Source of the DNA: MGML01 sp034416335
GTDB lineage: Bacteria > Chloroflexota > Dehalococcoidia > Dehalococcoidales > UBA2162
Reading direction: 5' to 3'
DNA: 64,000 nucleotides
Assembly (NCBI GenBank): GCA_034416335.1
Contig: DAOULV010000022.1
Location: forward strand, 124,001-188,000
Shown here: positions 50,999 to 60,163 of the stretch, one piece after another
How the letters are laid out: the number at the start of each line of letters is the position of its first letter
Numbering within the stretch: position 1 is the stretch's first letter
Position numbers and translations under genes: made by a program
The notes under the pieces: generated by a model
Seen by the model: the letters and a program-made list of their open reading frames with translations, nothing else
Database searches by the model: none
Told to the model about the DNA's origin: nothing

Positions 50999-51834
50999 TA
51001 CTTCAACTCCTCCAGGGCAATTTTTACCTGTTCGGCGTCGGGAGCCTTGCCGTGGAAACCGACCTGGTTCTCCATAAAGCTGACCCCTTTACCTTTCACC
51101 GTATGAGCGATGATTACCGAGGGTCTGCCTTTAACGGATCGGGCTTCACCGAATGCTTCGAGAATCCGGGGGATGTCGTGACCATCGATGTCGATTACGT
51201 GCCAGCCGAAGGCTTTCCACTTGTCATTGAAGGGTTCCAGGTTCATTATGTCTTTATTCCAGCCGTCAATCTGGAGTCCGTTATTGTCCACGATTGCGGT
51301 AAGGTTGTCTACCTTGAAATGGGCGGCAGACATAGCCGCTTCCCATACCTGGCCTTCGTCGCATTCACCGTCGCCCAGCAGCGTGTAAACCCGGTAGGTT
51401 TTTGAATTCAGGCGACCGGCGAGGGCGACACCGATTGAGAAGGAAAGGCCCTGTCCCAGCGAGCCGGCGGTCAGTTCGACTCCGTTCGTGTGATGGCTGT
51501 CGGCGTGACCCTGCAGGATGCTGTTTATCTTCCTGAGGGTAGATAATGCTTCTAAGGGAATATAACCGCACTCTGCCAGTGCCGAGTACAGCACCGGCGC
51601 GGCGTGCCCCTTGCTGAGGATAAACCTGTCCCTGTCCGGCCATTTCGAATTCGAGGGATCGTGCCGGAGTACGTTGAAGTAAAGACAGGTCACGATATCG
51701 GCGGCTGAAAGTGAACCGCCGGGGTGACCGCTGCCCGCCTTTCCAATCATCTCGATGATGTGACGGCGCAGCTTCTTTGCCATTGCTTCCAGTTCAGCGA
51801 CCGATTCCAGCTTTATTGCTTTATTACCTGTCAT
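50998..51834 (-). CDS. Transketolase, N-terminal subunit (split form)
   Basis: 278 residues with the thiamin diphosphate domain: GSGHPGGSLSAADIVT, FILSKGHAAPVLYSAL, GSLGQGLSFSIGVALAGRL and the TPP motif LGDGECDEGQVWEAAM...VDNNGLQIDG. First gene of the five-gene operon tkt-tkt-redox B-redox A-HIT. Confidence 0.95.
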   Translation of the reverse strand: MTGNKAIKLESVAELEAMAKKLRRHIIEMIGKAGSGHPGGSLSAADIVTCLYFNVLRHDPSNSKWPDRDRFILSKGHAAPVLYSALAECGYIPLEALSTLRKINSILQGHADSHHTNGVELTAGSLGQGLSFSIGVALAGRLNSKTYRVYTLLGDGECDEGQVWEAAMSAAHFKVDNLTAIVDNNGLQIDGWNKDIMNLEPFNDKWKAFGWHVIDIDGHDIPRILEAFGEARSVKGRPSVIIAHTVKGKGVSFMENQVGFHGKAPDAEQVKIALEELK

Positions 51835-51856
51835 ATATCCGTCCCCCGATATACAG

Positions 51857-53331
51857 TTATGATTGCAGGTACTCGCCGTATGCTGCCAAGTGGGACAGCA
51901 CCTTGGCGGCTCTTTCCGGAGTCGGGTATATCATAATACCATTCTCTTTAAGTTCGTTAAAGACGGGTACATCCTTCATCCGGGAGGCGTGGCGGTTAAA
52001 GGTAACAACGGGTTTTTTGTATTCAGCCATGTATTCGTAGAGCCTGGCCAGGTTCTTTTTCTCCTCTTCCTCCCTTGCCTTGATGGCTTCCTCGGCCTGT
52101 TCCAGGACCGACGGCGGGGCATCCTGTTCATCGAACGACTGCCGTCCCTGCCTGATATTCATCATTCTTCTTGCCATCCCCATCTGGCCGATACCGCCGA
52201 TTACTATCACGGAGTCGATATTATCGTCTTCTATCAGCGGCCAGAGGCAGGGGAAAGTTACTTCGCCGAATCCGACCATATCTACCGGGTTGGCATGAGG
52301 CCAGCGTTCCGGAAGTATCTCGTTCAGCGCCTCTATTGTATGCGGAGAAAGCTGAGCAACCTCGAGCCCGAGTCTTTCGCAGGCGTCGGCGGTAACCAGC
52401 CGAAACCTCCGCCGAAGGTAAGAATGGCAACTCTCTTTCCTCTCGGTATCGGCATATGGAGGAGGCCGGAAGCGACGTCGAAAAGCTCTTCCACCTCATC
52501 GACTCTTATCACACCCGACTGCTTGAACATTGCATCGTAGACGTTGTCCGAGCCGGCGATAGCGCTGGTGTGGGACTTCGCGGCCCTCTCACCCGCTCTG
52601 GTCCTGCCCACCTTTACCACCACGACCGGTTTGGTTTTCGTAATTTCACGGGCGATTTTGAAGAACCGGGGGCCTTCTCTTAAACCTTCGATATAGGCGG
52701 TGATTACCTTGGTTTCATCGTCCTGGGCATAATACTCGAAGAAGTCTTCGAAATGAAGATCCGCCTCGTTGCCCGTGCTGACGAACTTGCTGAAACCCAC
52801 GCCCATCTCGGTCCCGCACTGGAGGATATGACCGGCGAAGCCTCCGCTTTCCGAAATAACCCCGATGTTGCCCTTGTCCAGAGCCATACCCATACGCACC
52901 GTGGAGAAGCTGTTAGCCGTATTGAAGTGGCCCATGCAGTTGGGCCCTACCAGCCTGAGACCACCCTCTCTGGCTGTCCTGACAATCTCTTCCTGCAGTT
53001 TGGCTCCTTCGGAGCCTGTTTCGCCGAGTCCGGCGGTAATTATCAGGGCTGATTTGACCCCTCTGGCGACGCAGTCCTTCACCACGTCGAGCACGTAGTT
53101 GAAGGGGACCACGATTGCCACGAAGTCTACCGGTTCCGGTAAATCTCTCACTGAAGGGTAGGTTTTCACACCCATTACTTCGTCCGTCCTGTTGTTTACC
53201 GCGTAGAGTTTCTTTACGCTGGAAGTCCTTAATACGCTGTTGAAAACGCCGGCGCCCCATTTTTCCAGCGAGTTCGACGCGCCGACTACGGCAACACTAT
53301 CCGGACTGAACAATGATTCGAAGTGCTTCAT
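51857..53331 (-). pseudogene. Acyl-CoA synthetase (NDP-forming) alpha-subunit-like protein, single frameshift
   Basis: The first frame, from ATG 53331, contains a CoA-binding Rossmann domain (VAVVGASNSLEKWGAGVFN; LVGPNCMGHFN) and the start of the succinyl-CoA synthetase-like domain (GVISESGGFAGHIL, SHTSAIAGSDNVYDAMFKQSG), then leaves the family at GKRVAILTFGGGFGW. The next frame continues exactly with VTADACERLGLEVAQLSPHT and PHANPVDMVGFGEVTFPCLW down to 51857. One missing base near 52397-52402 explains this; total length is 492 codons. Either a pseudogene or an assembly error. Confidence 0.85.
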
Positions 53332-53504
53332 TACTGATATTTCCTTTCCAGCCTGGGTATTACACACTCCGCCGGCATTTTTACCCTGAATTAACGAGAA
53401 TGGTGCTGAAATGCACGGGGGTGGAAACCACAACTAAAGATTGAAGATATTTTACTACAGCCTGCGGCTGCAAGTCCAATAAAACGATATATCGAATTTG
53501 CGGT

Positions 53505-54125
53505 CTACCGGGTGTGAAGAAGACTCTCCACCCTGTCCCGGATTATTTCAGTAATGCTTTCCCGGGACTGCGTTGCGTCTATTACGAGCCAGCGTCCGGG
53601 TTCTTCACCGGCAAGTTTAAGATAGCCTTCACGCACCCGGCGGTGGAAGTCCATGTCTTCCTGTTCGAACCTGTCCAGCTTTTCGCCGCTCTTGCGCGCC
53701 AGACCGTCTTCAAACGAGATATCAAGCAGGACTGTCAAATCGGGACGGAGCCCCCCGGTGGCGGTATCGTTTATCTTCTTCACCGTTTCGAGGTCGAGTC
53801 CCCGGCCGTAACTCTGGTAGGCGGTGGTTGAATCGTCGAACCTGTCGCAGATAACCACACTGCTTTCATCCAGCGCGGGACGGATTACTTCCTTTACATG
53901 CTGGGCGCGGGATGCGTTGAAGAGCAGGAGTTCGGTCAGGGGCGATATGGCAGTCTCCTGCGCCCACTTTACCAGGTCGGATACTTTCTCTCCGATGGGT
54001 GTTCCGCCGGGTTCGTGGGTGAGGACTGCGGGGATTTTTTGGGCGGACAGCCAGTTATATAGGTCTTCCGACTGGCAGGATTTCCCGCTGCCTTCTTCGC
54101 CTTCGAAAGTGATAAATAGAGACAT
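53505..54125 (-). CDS. tmk: Thymidylate kinase
   Basis: 206 residues. P-loop FEGEEGSGKS at residue 6, DR motif VICDRFDDSTTAYQ, LID-like RKSGEKLDRFEQEDMDFH. It phosphorylates dTMP to dTDP. Upstream 70 bp separate it from the CoA-ligase pseudogene; no partner gene is coupled. Confidence 0.95.
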   Translation of the reverse strand: MSLFITFEGEEGSGKSCQSEDLYNWLSAQKIPAVLTHEPGGTPIGEKVSDLVKWAQETAISPLTELLLFNASRAQHVKEVIRPALDESSVVICDRFDDSTTAYQSYGRGLDLETVKKINDTATGGLRPDLTVLLDISFEDGLARKSGEKLDRFEQEDMDFHRRVREGYLKLAGEEPGRWLVIDATQSRESITEIIRDRVESLLHTR

Positions 54126-54202
54126 TTATATCCTCTTGATTTGTTGTTTCAAGTTTAGCACGGGAGGTGAAAGAATGGTAGCCAAATATTTCTTTTTAAG
54201 CC

Positions 54203-54552
54203 TCTCCCCCGGTTACGAAGCACACCCCTCTCCAAATGGAAAGGGGGTGCTTCGTAAAAAGGATGGTATGTAAGCCAGGTCAGTTTTTCAGCGAAGTTGA
54301 TAAAGTCCGTGCGTGAAAAAGGGGCGAGGGAAGGAATCTGAAACACGTATCAGTGCGGAGATATAGGTAAATAATGAAATGGAAAAGCTTTATGCGTGGC
54401 AAAGAGAAAGGTGAAAGAATGAAATAATAATAACCATTCCGGCGGAAGCCGGAATCCAGGATAACCTTTAAAAGTTGAAGTCCGGATTAAGGAGGTAGAT
54501 ATTGCTGTAAACAGGATATTTCTGGATTCCCGCCTGCGCGGGAATGACAGAG
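54203..54552. repeat. Intergenic repeats: third type (54203-54255) and second type, copy 2 (54430-54552)
   Basis: CCCCTCTCC-AAATGGAAAGGGGGTGCTTCG matches the 46.7-kb copy; CATTCCGGCGGAAGCCGGAATCCAGG and TTCTGGATTCCCGCCTGCGCG..AATGACAG match 46494-46612 in order. No gene seen in 54126-54595. Confidence 0.7.
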
Positions 54553-54595
54553 TTAGATTATCGACAGGACTACATTTCTCAGGCGAACAGCCGGA

Positions 54596-55138
54596 TTATC
54601 CGGATGGTTTTATCCTGACCGGGATTCCTGAGACCATGAGGTATACTTCATCGCAGAAAGCGGCAAGTATGCTGTTAGCCTTGCCGAGGATATCGCGGTA
54701 GAACCTGCCGGCTTGGTTTGCCGGGACGAGCCCGAGTCCAACTTCGTTGGTGACGATGATGAAGTCTTTGTCCAGGTTCTCCATACAATCGATCAAGTCG
54801 TTAATCTCGGCAGTTACGGCTTCTTCTATCTGCTTCTCGTCGAGATTTTCGCCAAACCGGTTGAACACGGCGTTGACCAGCAAGGTAATACAGTCGAGGA
54901 GGACGACCTGATTATCACCGGCATTCCCGCGGATACTTTCTCCGACGCCGGCCGGTGTTTCCAGAGTTGTCCATAAAGCAGGCCTGTTTTTCCTGTGTTC
55001 CTCGATACGCCGCCGCATTTCGTCGTCGCCTGCTTCGGCGGTGGCAACGAACAGCACTTTTTCAGCCGATTTCCCGGCGAGTGCCTGAGCGTAGTTGCTC
55101 TTGCCGCTTCTAGCTCCGCCTGTAATCAGTACGTTAAT
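54596..55138 (-). CDS. cobU: Adenosylcobinamide kinase / guanylyltransferase CobU (probable ATT start)
   Basis: About 180 residues, the usual CobU length. The P-loop TGGARSGKSNYAQAL lies upstream of the first ATG/GTG/TTG codon that gives an in-frame start (55057), so a normal gene call would drop it. In-frame upstream codons are ATT-AAC-GTA-CTG; ATT at 55138 has AGAGG 8 nt before it. Downstream: VATAEAGDDEMRRRIEEHR, LLDCITLLVNAV (Walker B-like), VTNEVGLGLVP and GRFYRDILGKAN. Phosphorylates and GMP-activates adenosylcobinamide. Confidence 0.88.
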   Translation of the reverse strand: MNVLITGGARSGKSNYAQALAGKSAEKVLFVATAEAGDDEMRRRIEEHRKNRPALWTTLETPAGVGESIRGNAGDNQVVLLDCITLLVNAVFNRFGENLDEKQIEEAVTAEINDLIDCMENLDKDFIIVTNEVGLGLVPANQAGRFYRDILGKANSILAAFCDEVYLMVSGIPVRIKPSG

Positions 55139-55152
55139 TTCCGGTACCTCTC

Positions 55153-55830
55153 TTATTTATCTATCAGTTCGCTTTTCTGTATTTCAAGGAACCAGTAGCC
55201 GTTGTTATAGCGGTTTACCGTTTCCTGTATCTCGATGCGTTTATTGAATATCGGCCCGTCGATAACCAGCGTATGAAACTCACCCATCTCGCCGCAGGTC
55301 GTTACATCGGTCGTTTTCTGCATTTCCGCGATATCAGCGAGAAAGTCCGTGTCCAGCTTCCTTCCCAGCCATTCCTCGCCGAAGTAGTCCTTGTTGCAGG
55401 CCGTTATGACAGCGACGAATCCCTGTCCTATGAAGTCGTTCATAATGTCGTCCTGTGACAGATGCCACAGCGGAAGGTGGGCGGTGATACCCGAACGGGC
55501 GCATATATCCTCTACCCACTGACGATGATGGTCGGTTTCAATATCGCCGAAGACACCGCCTTCTATACCGTCCTTCTTCATTTCCGTTACAGCCCTGGTG
55601 AAATCGTCCTCGTAAGTATCCAGGGTCGAAGGATTATGCAGAAGAGGGATACCCATCGCCGCCGATTGCTGTTTCAGTGCTTCCGGAGGAAAGCGGTGGA
55701 ACCATGACCATTCGTCTTTCTCGTCCATCATGCTCATCAGAAAACGGACGTCCATACCGCTTTTCATTGCCTTGTAACAGGCGTAACAGCCGTCTTTACC
55801 GCCGCTCCAGGAAACAAACACTTTCTGCAT
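55153..55830 (-). CDS. PP-loop ATPase of the diphthine-ammonia ligase (Dph6) family
   Basis: About 225 residues. PP-loop SWSGGKDGCYACYKA at the N-terminus; a downstream GGVFGDIETDHHRQWVE and GEMGEFHTLVIDGP, both family hallmarks (EGGEFHT in others). Archaea and eukaryotes use Dph6 for diphthamide, but bacteria lack that modification; within a cob operon it more likely amidates or handles a corrinoid intermediate. ATG at 55830 with AAAGGT; an in-frame GTG at 55848 is less likely. Confidence 0.8.
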   Translation of the reverse strand: MQKVFVSWSGGKDGCYACYKAMKSGMDVRFLMSMMDEKDEWSWFHRFPPEALKQQSAAMGIPLLHNPSTLDTYEDDFTRAVTEMKKDGIEGGVFGDIETDHHRQWVEDICARSGITAHLPLWHLSQDDIMNDFIGQGFVAVITACNKDYFGEEWLGRKLDTDFLADIAEMQKTTDVTTCGEMGEFHTLVIDGPIFNKRIEIQETVNRYNNGYWFLEIQKSELIDK

Positions 55831-55853
55831 AAGTCGGTTACCTTTCACTGTAT

Positions 55854-56462
55854 TTAGTCGTTGAGATAGGACGTATCGTTGAGGAGGTTGAGTATCGTCC
55901 TGCTGTCGTACGTATTAACAATGCTCAGGGAAGCGTTTTCGATGCCCATCTGATACCAGTGACTTTGGTCGATACCCAGCAGTTCGCAGATGAGTACCTT
56001 GAGAGTACCGCCGTGAGCGACTATCAGGACCGTTTCGTCTTCTTTATAGTCCTCGAGTCTTTTAAGAAATCCGCAGGCCCGGGTGGCAAATTCGGCAAAA
56101 GTTTCACCTCCCGGAAAACTCAGTCCGGCGGCGAAGTTCATTACGGAGCCGGCTATTTCCGGGAACTGTTCGCGAAGTTCGGTGAACGTCATCTCTTCGG
56201 CTGCGCCGAAGTTCATTTCCCTGAGTTCTTCGGTTTTAATGATCTCGATATCACGACCCGAAACGGCGGCTTCAGCGGTATCGACAGCCCGTTTCAGGTC
56301 GCTGGTATACACGGCATTTATTTCTTCCTTCACCAGGCGTTCACCGAGTTTTCTTACCTGGAGACGGCCTTCGTCGTTGAGTTCGATATCGGTATAACCG
56401 GCAACCCTGCGATTATTGTTGTGGTCGGTTTGTCCGTGTCTCACCAGCAGAAGTCTGGTCAA
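55854..56462 (-). CDS. cobC: Histidine phosphatase, likely alpha-ribazole phosphatase CobC
   Basis: 202 residues. RHG motif LLLVRHGQTDHNN, ELNDEGRLQVRKLGERL, and the second His in LIVAHGGTLKVLIC. Location between cobS and the CobU-side genes makes it the phosphatase of lower-ligand synthesis (alpha-ribazole 5'-phosphate). Without context, phosphoglycerate mutase-like phosphatase would be an alternative. Confidence 0.85.
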   Translation of the reverse strand: MTRLLLVRHGQTDHNNNRRVAGYTDIELNDEGRLQVRKLGERLVKEEINAVYTSDLKRAVDTAEAAVSGRDIEIIKTEELREMNFGAAEEMTFTELREQFPEIAGSVMNFAAGLSFPGGETFAEFATRACGFLKRLEDYKEDETVLIVAHGGTLKVLICELLGIDQSHWYQMGIENASLSIVNTYDSRTILNLLNDTSYLND

Positions 56463-56480
56463 TATATTCTCCTTTTCCGT

Positions 56481-57254
56481 TTATAGAAGCCATCCGTTGA
56501 AAGCAGCGATACTGGCAATAGACAGTATCCCGGTTTCGGCAAGCTCGTTTAGCGCCCCGTAGGTATCGCCGGTGAGACCGGCGAATTTATGTCTGAAATA
56601 AGCCGATACCATAACGACCATAATCCAGATTACAGCCATTATTCCGATTCCGACTATATAATAGTAATCCAAATCCGCCCACCATGCCAATAACACGGAA
56701 ATTCCGAGGGTAATTAAGGTTGCTGAGCCTAACCGCGTTCGGGTCACTCCGTCTTTAAACGCCTTCCCCAGACCTTCGTTCAGGGCGTAGGGATACATTG
56801 CCAGCGCGTATACCATCGTCCAGCGGCCGATGACCGGCATAAGCACCAGGACCGGAGCTGTATATGCCTGCGGAATACTGTTAAGGAGAATGAATTTTAT
56901 CAGGAGTAGAAGAATCAACCCGGCGACTCCGAAGGCACCGGTCCGGCTGTCATGCATCACTTTCCAGCGTTCTTCAGCAGGTTTGTTTCCGGCAAGGCCG
57001 TCGCAGGTATCGGCGAACCCGTCGAGGTGCATGGCGCCGGTTATTATTACCAGCAGCACGATTGTCAACCCGCTGGTTACCGCCACCGGAAGAAACAGGC
57101 TGAAAACCCAGTTCATAAAAGCAAGAATTATTCCTATAACCAGGCCTGTTGCCGGAAACCATAGCGTCGAACGCCCCATATCCGCCGCAGTTTCAGTACG
57201 ACCGCCGGGAATACGGAATACGGTGAGGAACCTGAGAGCCGTTAAAAAACTCAA
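56481..57254 (-). CDS. cobS: Cobalamin synthase (adenosylcobinamide-GDP ribazoletransferase)
   Basis: 257 residues, 6-7 membrane helices. The acidic motif MHLDGFADTCDGLAG near residue 75 and FGVAGLILLLLIKFILL are typical. It joins adenosylcobinamide-GDP with alpha-ribazole (phosphate). It follows cobT by 3 bp. Confidence 0.95.
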   Translation of the reverse strand: MSFLTALRFLTVFRIPGGRTETAADMGRSTLWFPATGLVIGIILAFMNWVFSLFLPVAVTSGLTIVLLVIITGAMHLDGFADTCDGLAGNKPAEERWKVMHDSRTGAFGVAGLILLLLIKFILLNSIPQAYTAPVLVLMPVIGRWTMVYALAMYPYALNEGLGKAFKDGVTRTRLGSATLITLGISVLLAWWADLDYYYIVGIGIMAVIWIMVVMVSAYFRHKFAGLTGDTYGALNELAETGILSIASIAAFNGWLL

Positions 57255-57257
57255 AAG

Positions 57258-58322
57258 CTACTCCTCGTTACTTTCGGAAACTCCGGCTTCGGCGAAGGTG
57301 GACATACCGGATAAGATTTTCACCGCAGTGTCGCAGAGGAAGATTCCGAGTGCGGCACCCGTGCCTTCTCCCAGCCGCAGGCCGAGGTCAAGCAGTGGTT
57401 CAAGGCCGAGATATTCCAGCATGGCGCGGTGTCCAGATTCAGCGGAGACATGTGACGCAATCATATAGTCCTTTACCCGAGGTGACAGGGAAGCGGCAAT
57501 CAGTGCTGCCGCGCCGGAGATAAATCCGTCTATCACCACCGGGATACTCTGGGCAGCGGAACCCAGTATCACTCCGGCGAGACCGCCGATTTCATAGCCG
57601 CCCACTTTAGCCAGAACGTCCAGCGGTTGTGAAGAGTCCGGTTGATTTACCGAGAGAGCTTTTTCGACTATTGCAGTCTTGTGTTTAAGCTGGTCGTCGG
57701 AGATTCCGGTACCCCTGCCGGTAACCTCGGCCGGTTTTCTTCCGGTGATGACTGCGCAGACGGCACTGCTGGCAGTAGTATTCCCTATACCCATATCGCC
57801 GGTGCCGACTACATCCAGTCCGCGAGCGATTTCTTCATTTACTATTTCGATGCCGGTTTCAATTGCCTTTACCGCCTGTTCCGGAGTCATCGCCGGTCCG
57901 GCGGCAATATTGCCGGTACCGGGGGCTACTTTCCGGGATATCAGCTTAGGATTGGATTTCATATCCGAGGCTACCCCGATATCAACGATAATATTCCGGG
58001 CACCTGCCTGTTTTGCCATTACGTTGATGCCGGCACCGCCGATAAGGAAATTATCCACCATCTGGGCGGTGACTTCCTGGGGCCAGTTTCCCACTCCTTC
58101 GGCAACCACGCCATGGTCGCCTGCCATCGTTATTACCGCTTTATAATTGATCTCCGGTATCGCTTTTCTCTGTATACCGGCAATCTGCACGGAAAGGTCT
58201 TCGAGCCTTCCCAGACTTCCTTCCGGTTTGGTCAGCAGGTTCTGCCTGGCCCGGGCTTCATCCATTGCTTTTTCATCAAGCGGTTTAATCATATCAATGG
58301 TGTTCGACAGTAAATCAGACAT
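57258..58322 (-). CDS. cobT: Nicotinate-nucleotide--dimethylbenzimidazole phosphoribosyltransferase
   Basis: 354 residues. TKPEGSLGRLEDLSVQIAGI, AGDHGVVAEGVGNWPQEVT, GGAGINVMAKQAGA, GDMGIGNTTASSAVCAV and the catalytic Glu region in EGTGAALGIF near the C-terminus. It activates the lower-ligand base. First gene of cobT-S-C-PP-loop-cobU. No cobalamin riboswitch (B12 box GCCACTG) is recognisable upstream. Confidence 0.96.
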   Translation of the reverse strand: MSDLLSNTIDMIKPLDEKAMDEARARQNLLTKPEGSLGRLEDLSVQIAGIQRKAIPEINYKAVITMAGDHGVVAEGVGNWPQEVTAQMVDNFLIGGAGINVMAKQAGARNIIVDIGVASDMKSNPKLISRKVAPGTGNIAAGPAMTPEQAVKAIETGIEIVNEEIARGLDVVGTGDMGIGNTTASSAVCAVITGRKPAEVTGRGTGISDDQLKHKTAIVEKALSVNQPDSSQPLDVLAKVGGYEIGGLAGVILGSAAQSIPVVIDGFISGAAALIAASLSPRVKDYMIASHVSAESGHRAMLEYLGLEPLLDLGLRLGEGTGAALGIFLCDTAVKILSGMSTFAEAGVSESNEE

Positions 58323-58818
58323 TGTTTCTCCTTCATTTTATACAAGTAAAATTGATTAAACTCATTTTAACTTTTTTTCCGAGCGTTTGTCCAACACTGG
58401 AAATTAGCGTTCTGTTTGCATTTGATTATTTGTACTTACCTCACCCCTGTCCCCTCTCCAGCCAGTACCAATGACAACTGTTGTTTGTCTTTTCCGGCTG
58501 GAGAGGGGAGTAAACATGAGAGAGGGGCAAAGCCCCTCTCTCAAACACTTTCCCCCTTAAACAGTCGAAATATCTGTGCAGAATACGGTAACTGTTTAAG
58601 GGGGATAAAGGCCTGCCCGCCGCACGAGACTTTGGCAGGCGGGGGGTGAACGTAAAATCACAACTAAAACTGAATAGTATCCAAATTCGACGAATTTAAC
58701 AGGTTTAAGACTGAAGTATTATTCACCCGGGAAACTGCTTATACTTTTATTGACATTAACAGGGCGCGTTCCTATGATTGAGAATAAATATCGCAGTATT
58801 TTGCTTGAAGGTTAAGTA
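58323..58818. repeat. Intergenic array of hairpins incl. hairpin element copy 2 (58552-58604)
   Basis: CCTCTCCAGCC...GGCTGGAGAGG (58455-58507); GAGAGAGGGGC-AAA-GCCCCTCTCTC (58518-58542, perfect 11-bp arms); and CCCCCTTAAACAGT...ACTGTTTAAGGGGG (58552-58604), whose core is the inverted equivalent of that at 30669-30721. A CTGCCCGCC...GGCAGGCGG hairpin follows. No gene seen. Confidence 0.7.
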
Positions 58819-59862
58819 ATGAAACGAATTATATCGGGAATCGTGCTGATATCGTGTCTTGCGCTGATATGTACTTCCTGTTCGGATGATACCGGCCCCG
58901 AGGGTATTATCAGGCAGCTTACCGAAAATAATTATGACGACATCAGTCCCAAGGTTGATTCCGGACAGGTCGTCTGGTACAGCCATGACGGCAATGATTT
59001 CGAGATATTCCTGTGGGACAAAGGGAAAATAATACAGATTACCGATAATGAATATGATGATGAAAATCCGGATATAGACTCAGGACAAATAATCTGGCGG
59101 GGATGGGACGGCGTCGACTACGAGATTTTCCTCTGGGAAGACGGTACAACCAGGCGCCTTACCGACAATGACGTTAACGAAACAGGCCCCAGAATATCCG
59201 GCGGTAACGCGGTCTGGCGTACCTCCGACGATCATGACTGGGACGTCGTCTTCTGGGATGGCGAGGTAAGCCGGAAGATTACCGATAACTACTACAATGC
59301 CTATGAGGTTGATATAAGCGAAGGGCAGTTAACCTGGCCGATGGAAGACGGGAATGACTGGGAGATATTTTTCTGGGACGGGGAAGCCGTTCACCAGTTA
59401 ACGGATAACGATGTAGACGATTACGAACCGCAGATAGACGGCGGCCAGGTAGTCTGGCGAGGCAGCGACGGCAACGATCTGGAAATATTTCTCTGGGACG
59501 GAAATACCGTTCGGCAGATAACCGATAACGAATACCATGACGTCTATCCCCGGATAAGTTCCGGGGAAATTACCTGGCGGGGTCATGATGGGAACGATTG
59601 GGAGATATTTCTTTACGAAAACGGAGAAATAACGCAGATAACGGATAATGAGTTAAATGATTATGAACCCTGCATAAGCGACGGGAAGGTGGTATGGTTC
59701 GCTTCGGACGGCCAGGACGGGGAGATATACCTCTGGGATGGGAATTCTGTTCAGAAACTTACCGATGATACTAATGACGACCATCGACCGCAGATAAACA
59801 GCGACTATATCGTCTGGCAGGGTAACGACGGCAGCGATTACGAGATATTTCTAAGATATTGA
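58819..59862 (+). CDS. Lipoprotein with eight 40-residue beta-propeller-like repeats
   Basis: 347 residues. Lipobox LICTSC at about residue 22. From residue 33 eight tandem repeats of 40 residues follow, each near Q-I/L-T-D-N-x-x-D-D-x-x-P-x-I-x-S-G-Q-V/I-V-W-x-G-x-D-G-N-D-x-E-I-F-L-W-D-G. The layout matches TolB/PD40-like beta-propeller blades. It has no catalytic motif; probably a surface or periplasmic binding scaffold. It lies alone after the cob operon. Confidence 0.78.
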   Translation: MKRIISGIVLISCLALICTSCSDDTGPEGIIRQLTENNYDDISPKVDSGQVVWYSHDGNDFEIFLWDKGKIIQITDNEYDDENPDIDSGQIIWRGWDGVDYEIFLWEDGTTRRLTDNDVNETGPRISGGNAVWRTSDDHDWDVVFWDGEVSRKITDNYYNAYEVDISEGQLTWPMEDGNDWEIFFWDGEAVHQLTDNDVDDYEPQIDGGQVVWRGSDGNDLEIFLWDGNTVRQITDNEYHDVYPRISSGEITWRGHDGNDWEIFLYENGEITQITDNELNDYEPCISDGKVVWFASDGQDGEIYLWDGNSVQKLTDDTNDDHRPQINSDYIVWQGNDGSDYEIFLRY

Positions 59863-59927
59863 ACCGAGGCCGGATAATAGTGTACTATGCGGCTTTGGTT
59901 GGAGTACCGGTAAGCAATCTATTACAT

Positions 59928-60084
59928 TTGTCATTGCGGAGGCGAAGCCCGCGGCAATCCTTTCACACTTCGTCATTGCGAGGAGTCCTCGATGAACGGA
60001 GTGAATCGAGGCGACGTGGCAATCTCTAGTATTTATCTAGATTGCCACGCCTCGCCTACAGACGGCGAATCTCGCAATGACAAT
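59928..60084. repeat. Dispersed palindromic repeat, copy 5
   Basis: GTCATTGCGGAGGCGAAGCC..CGGCAATCC, then GTCATTGCGAGGAGTCCTCG..GCGACGTGGCAATCTCTAG, then AGATTGCCACGCCTCGCC and GGCGAATCTCGCAATGACA. Confidence 0.8.
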
Positions 60085-60163
60085 TAGACCGAAAGCAAAC
60101 AGAACCGATAACAGGGAAGATTGACTCCAGTACTCTGCCGTTTTATCCCCATCTGCCGGTATC

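Noticed and set aside
58323..58460. Possible cobalamin riboswitch before cobT
   Set aside because: No B12-box-like conserved element or fitting secondary structure could be found by eye.
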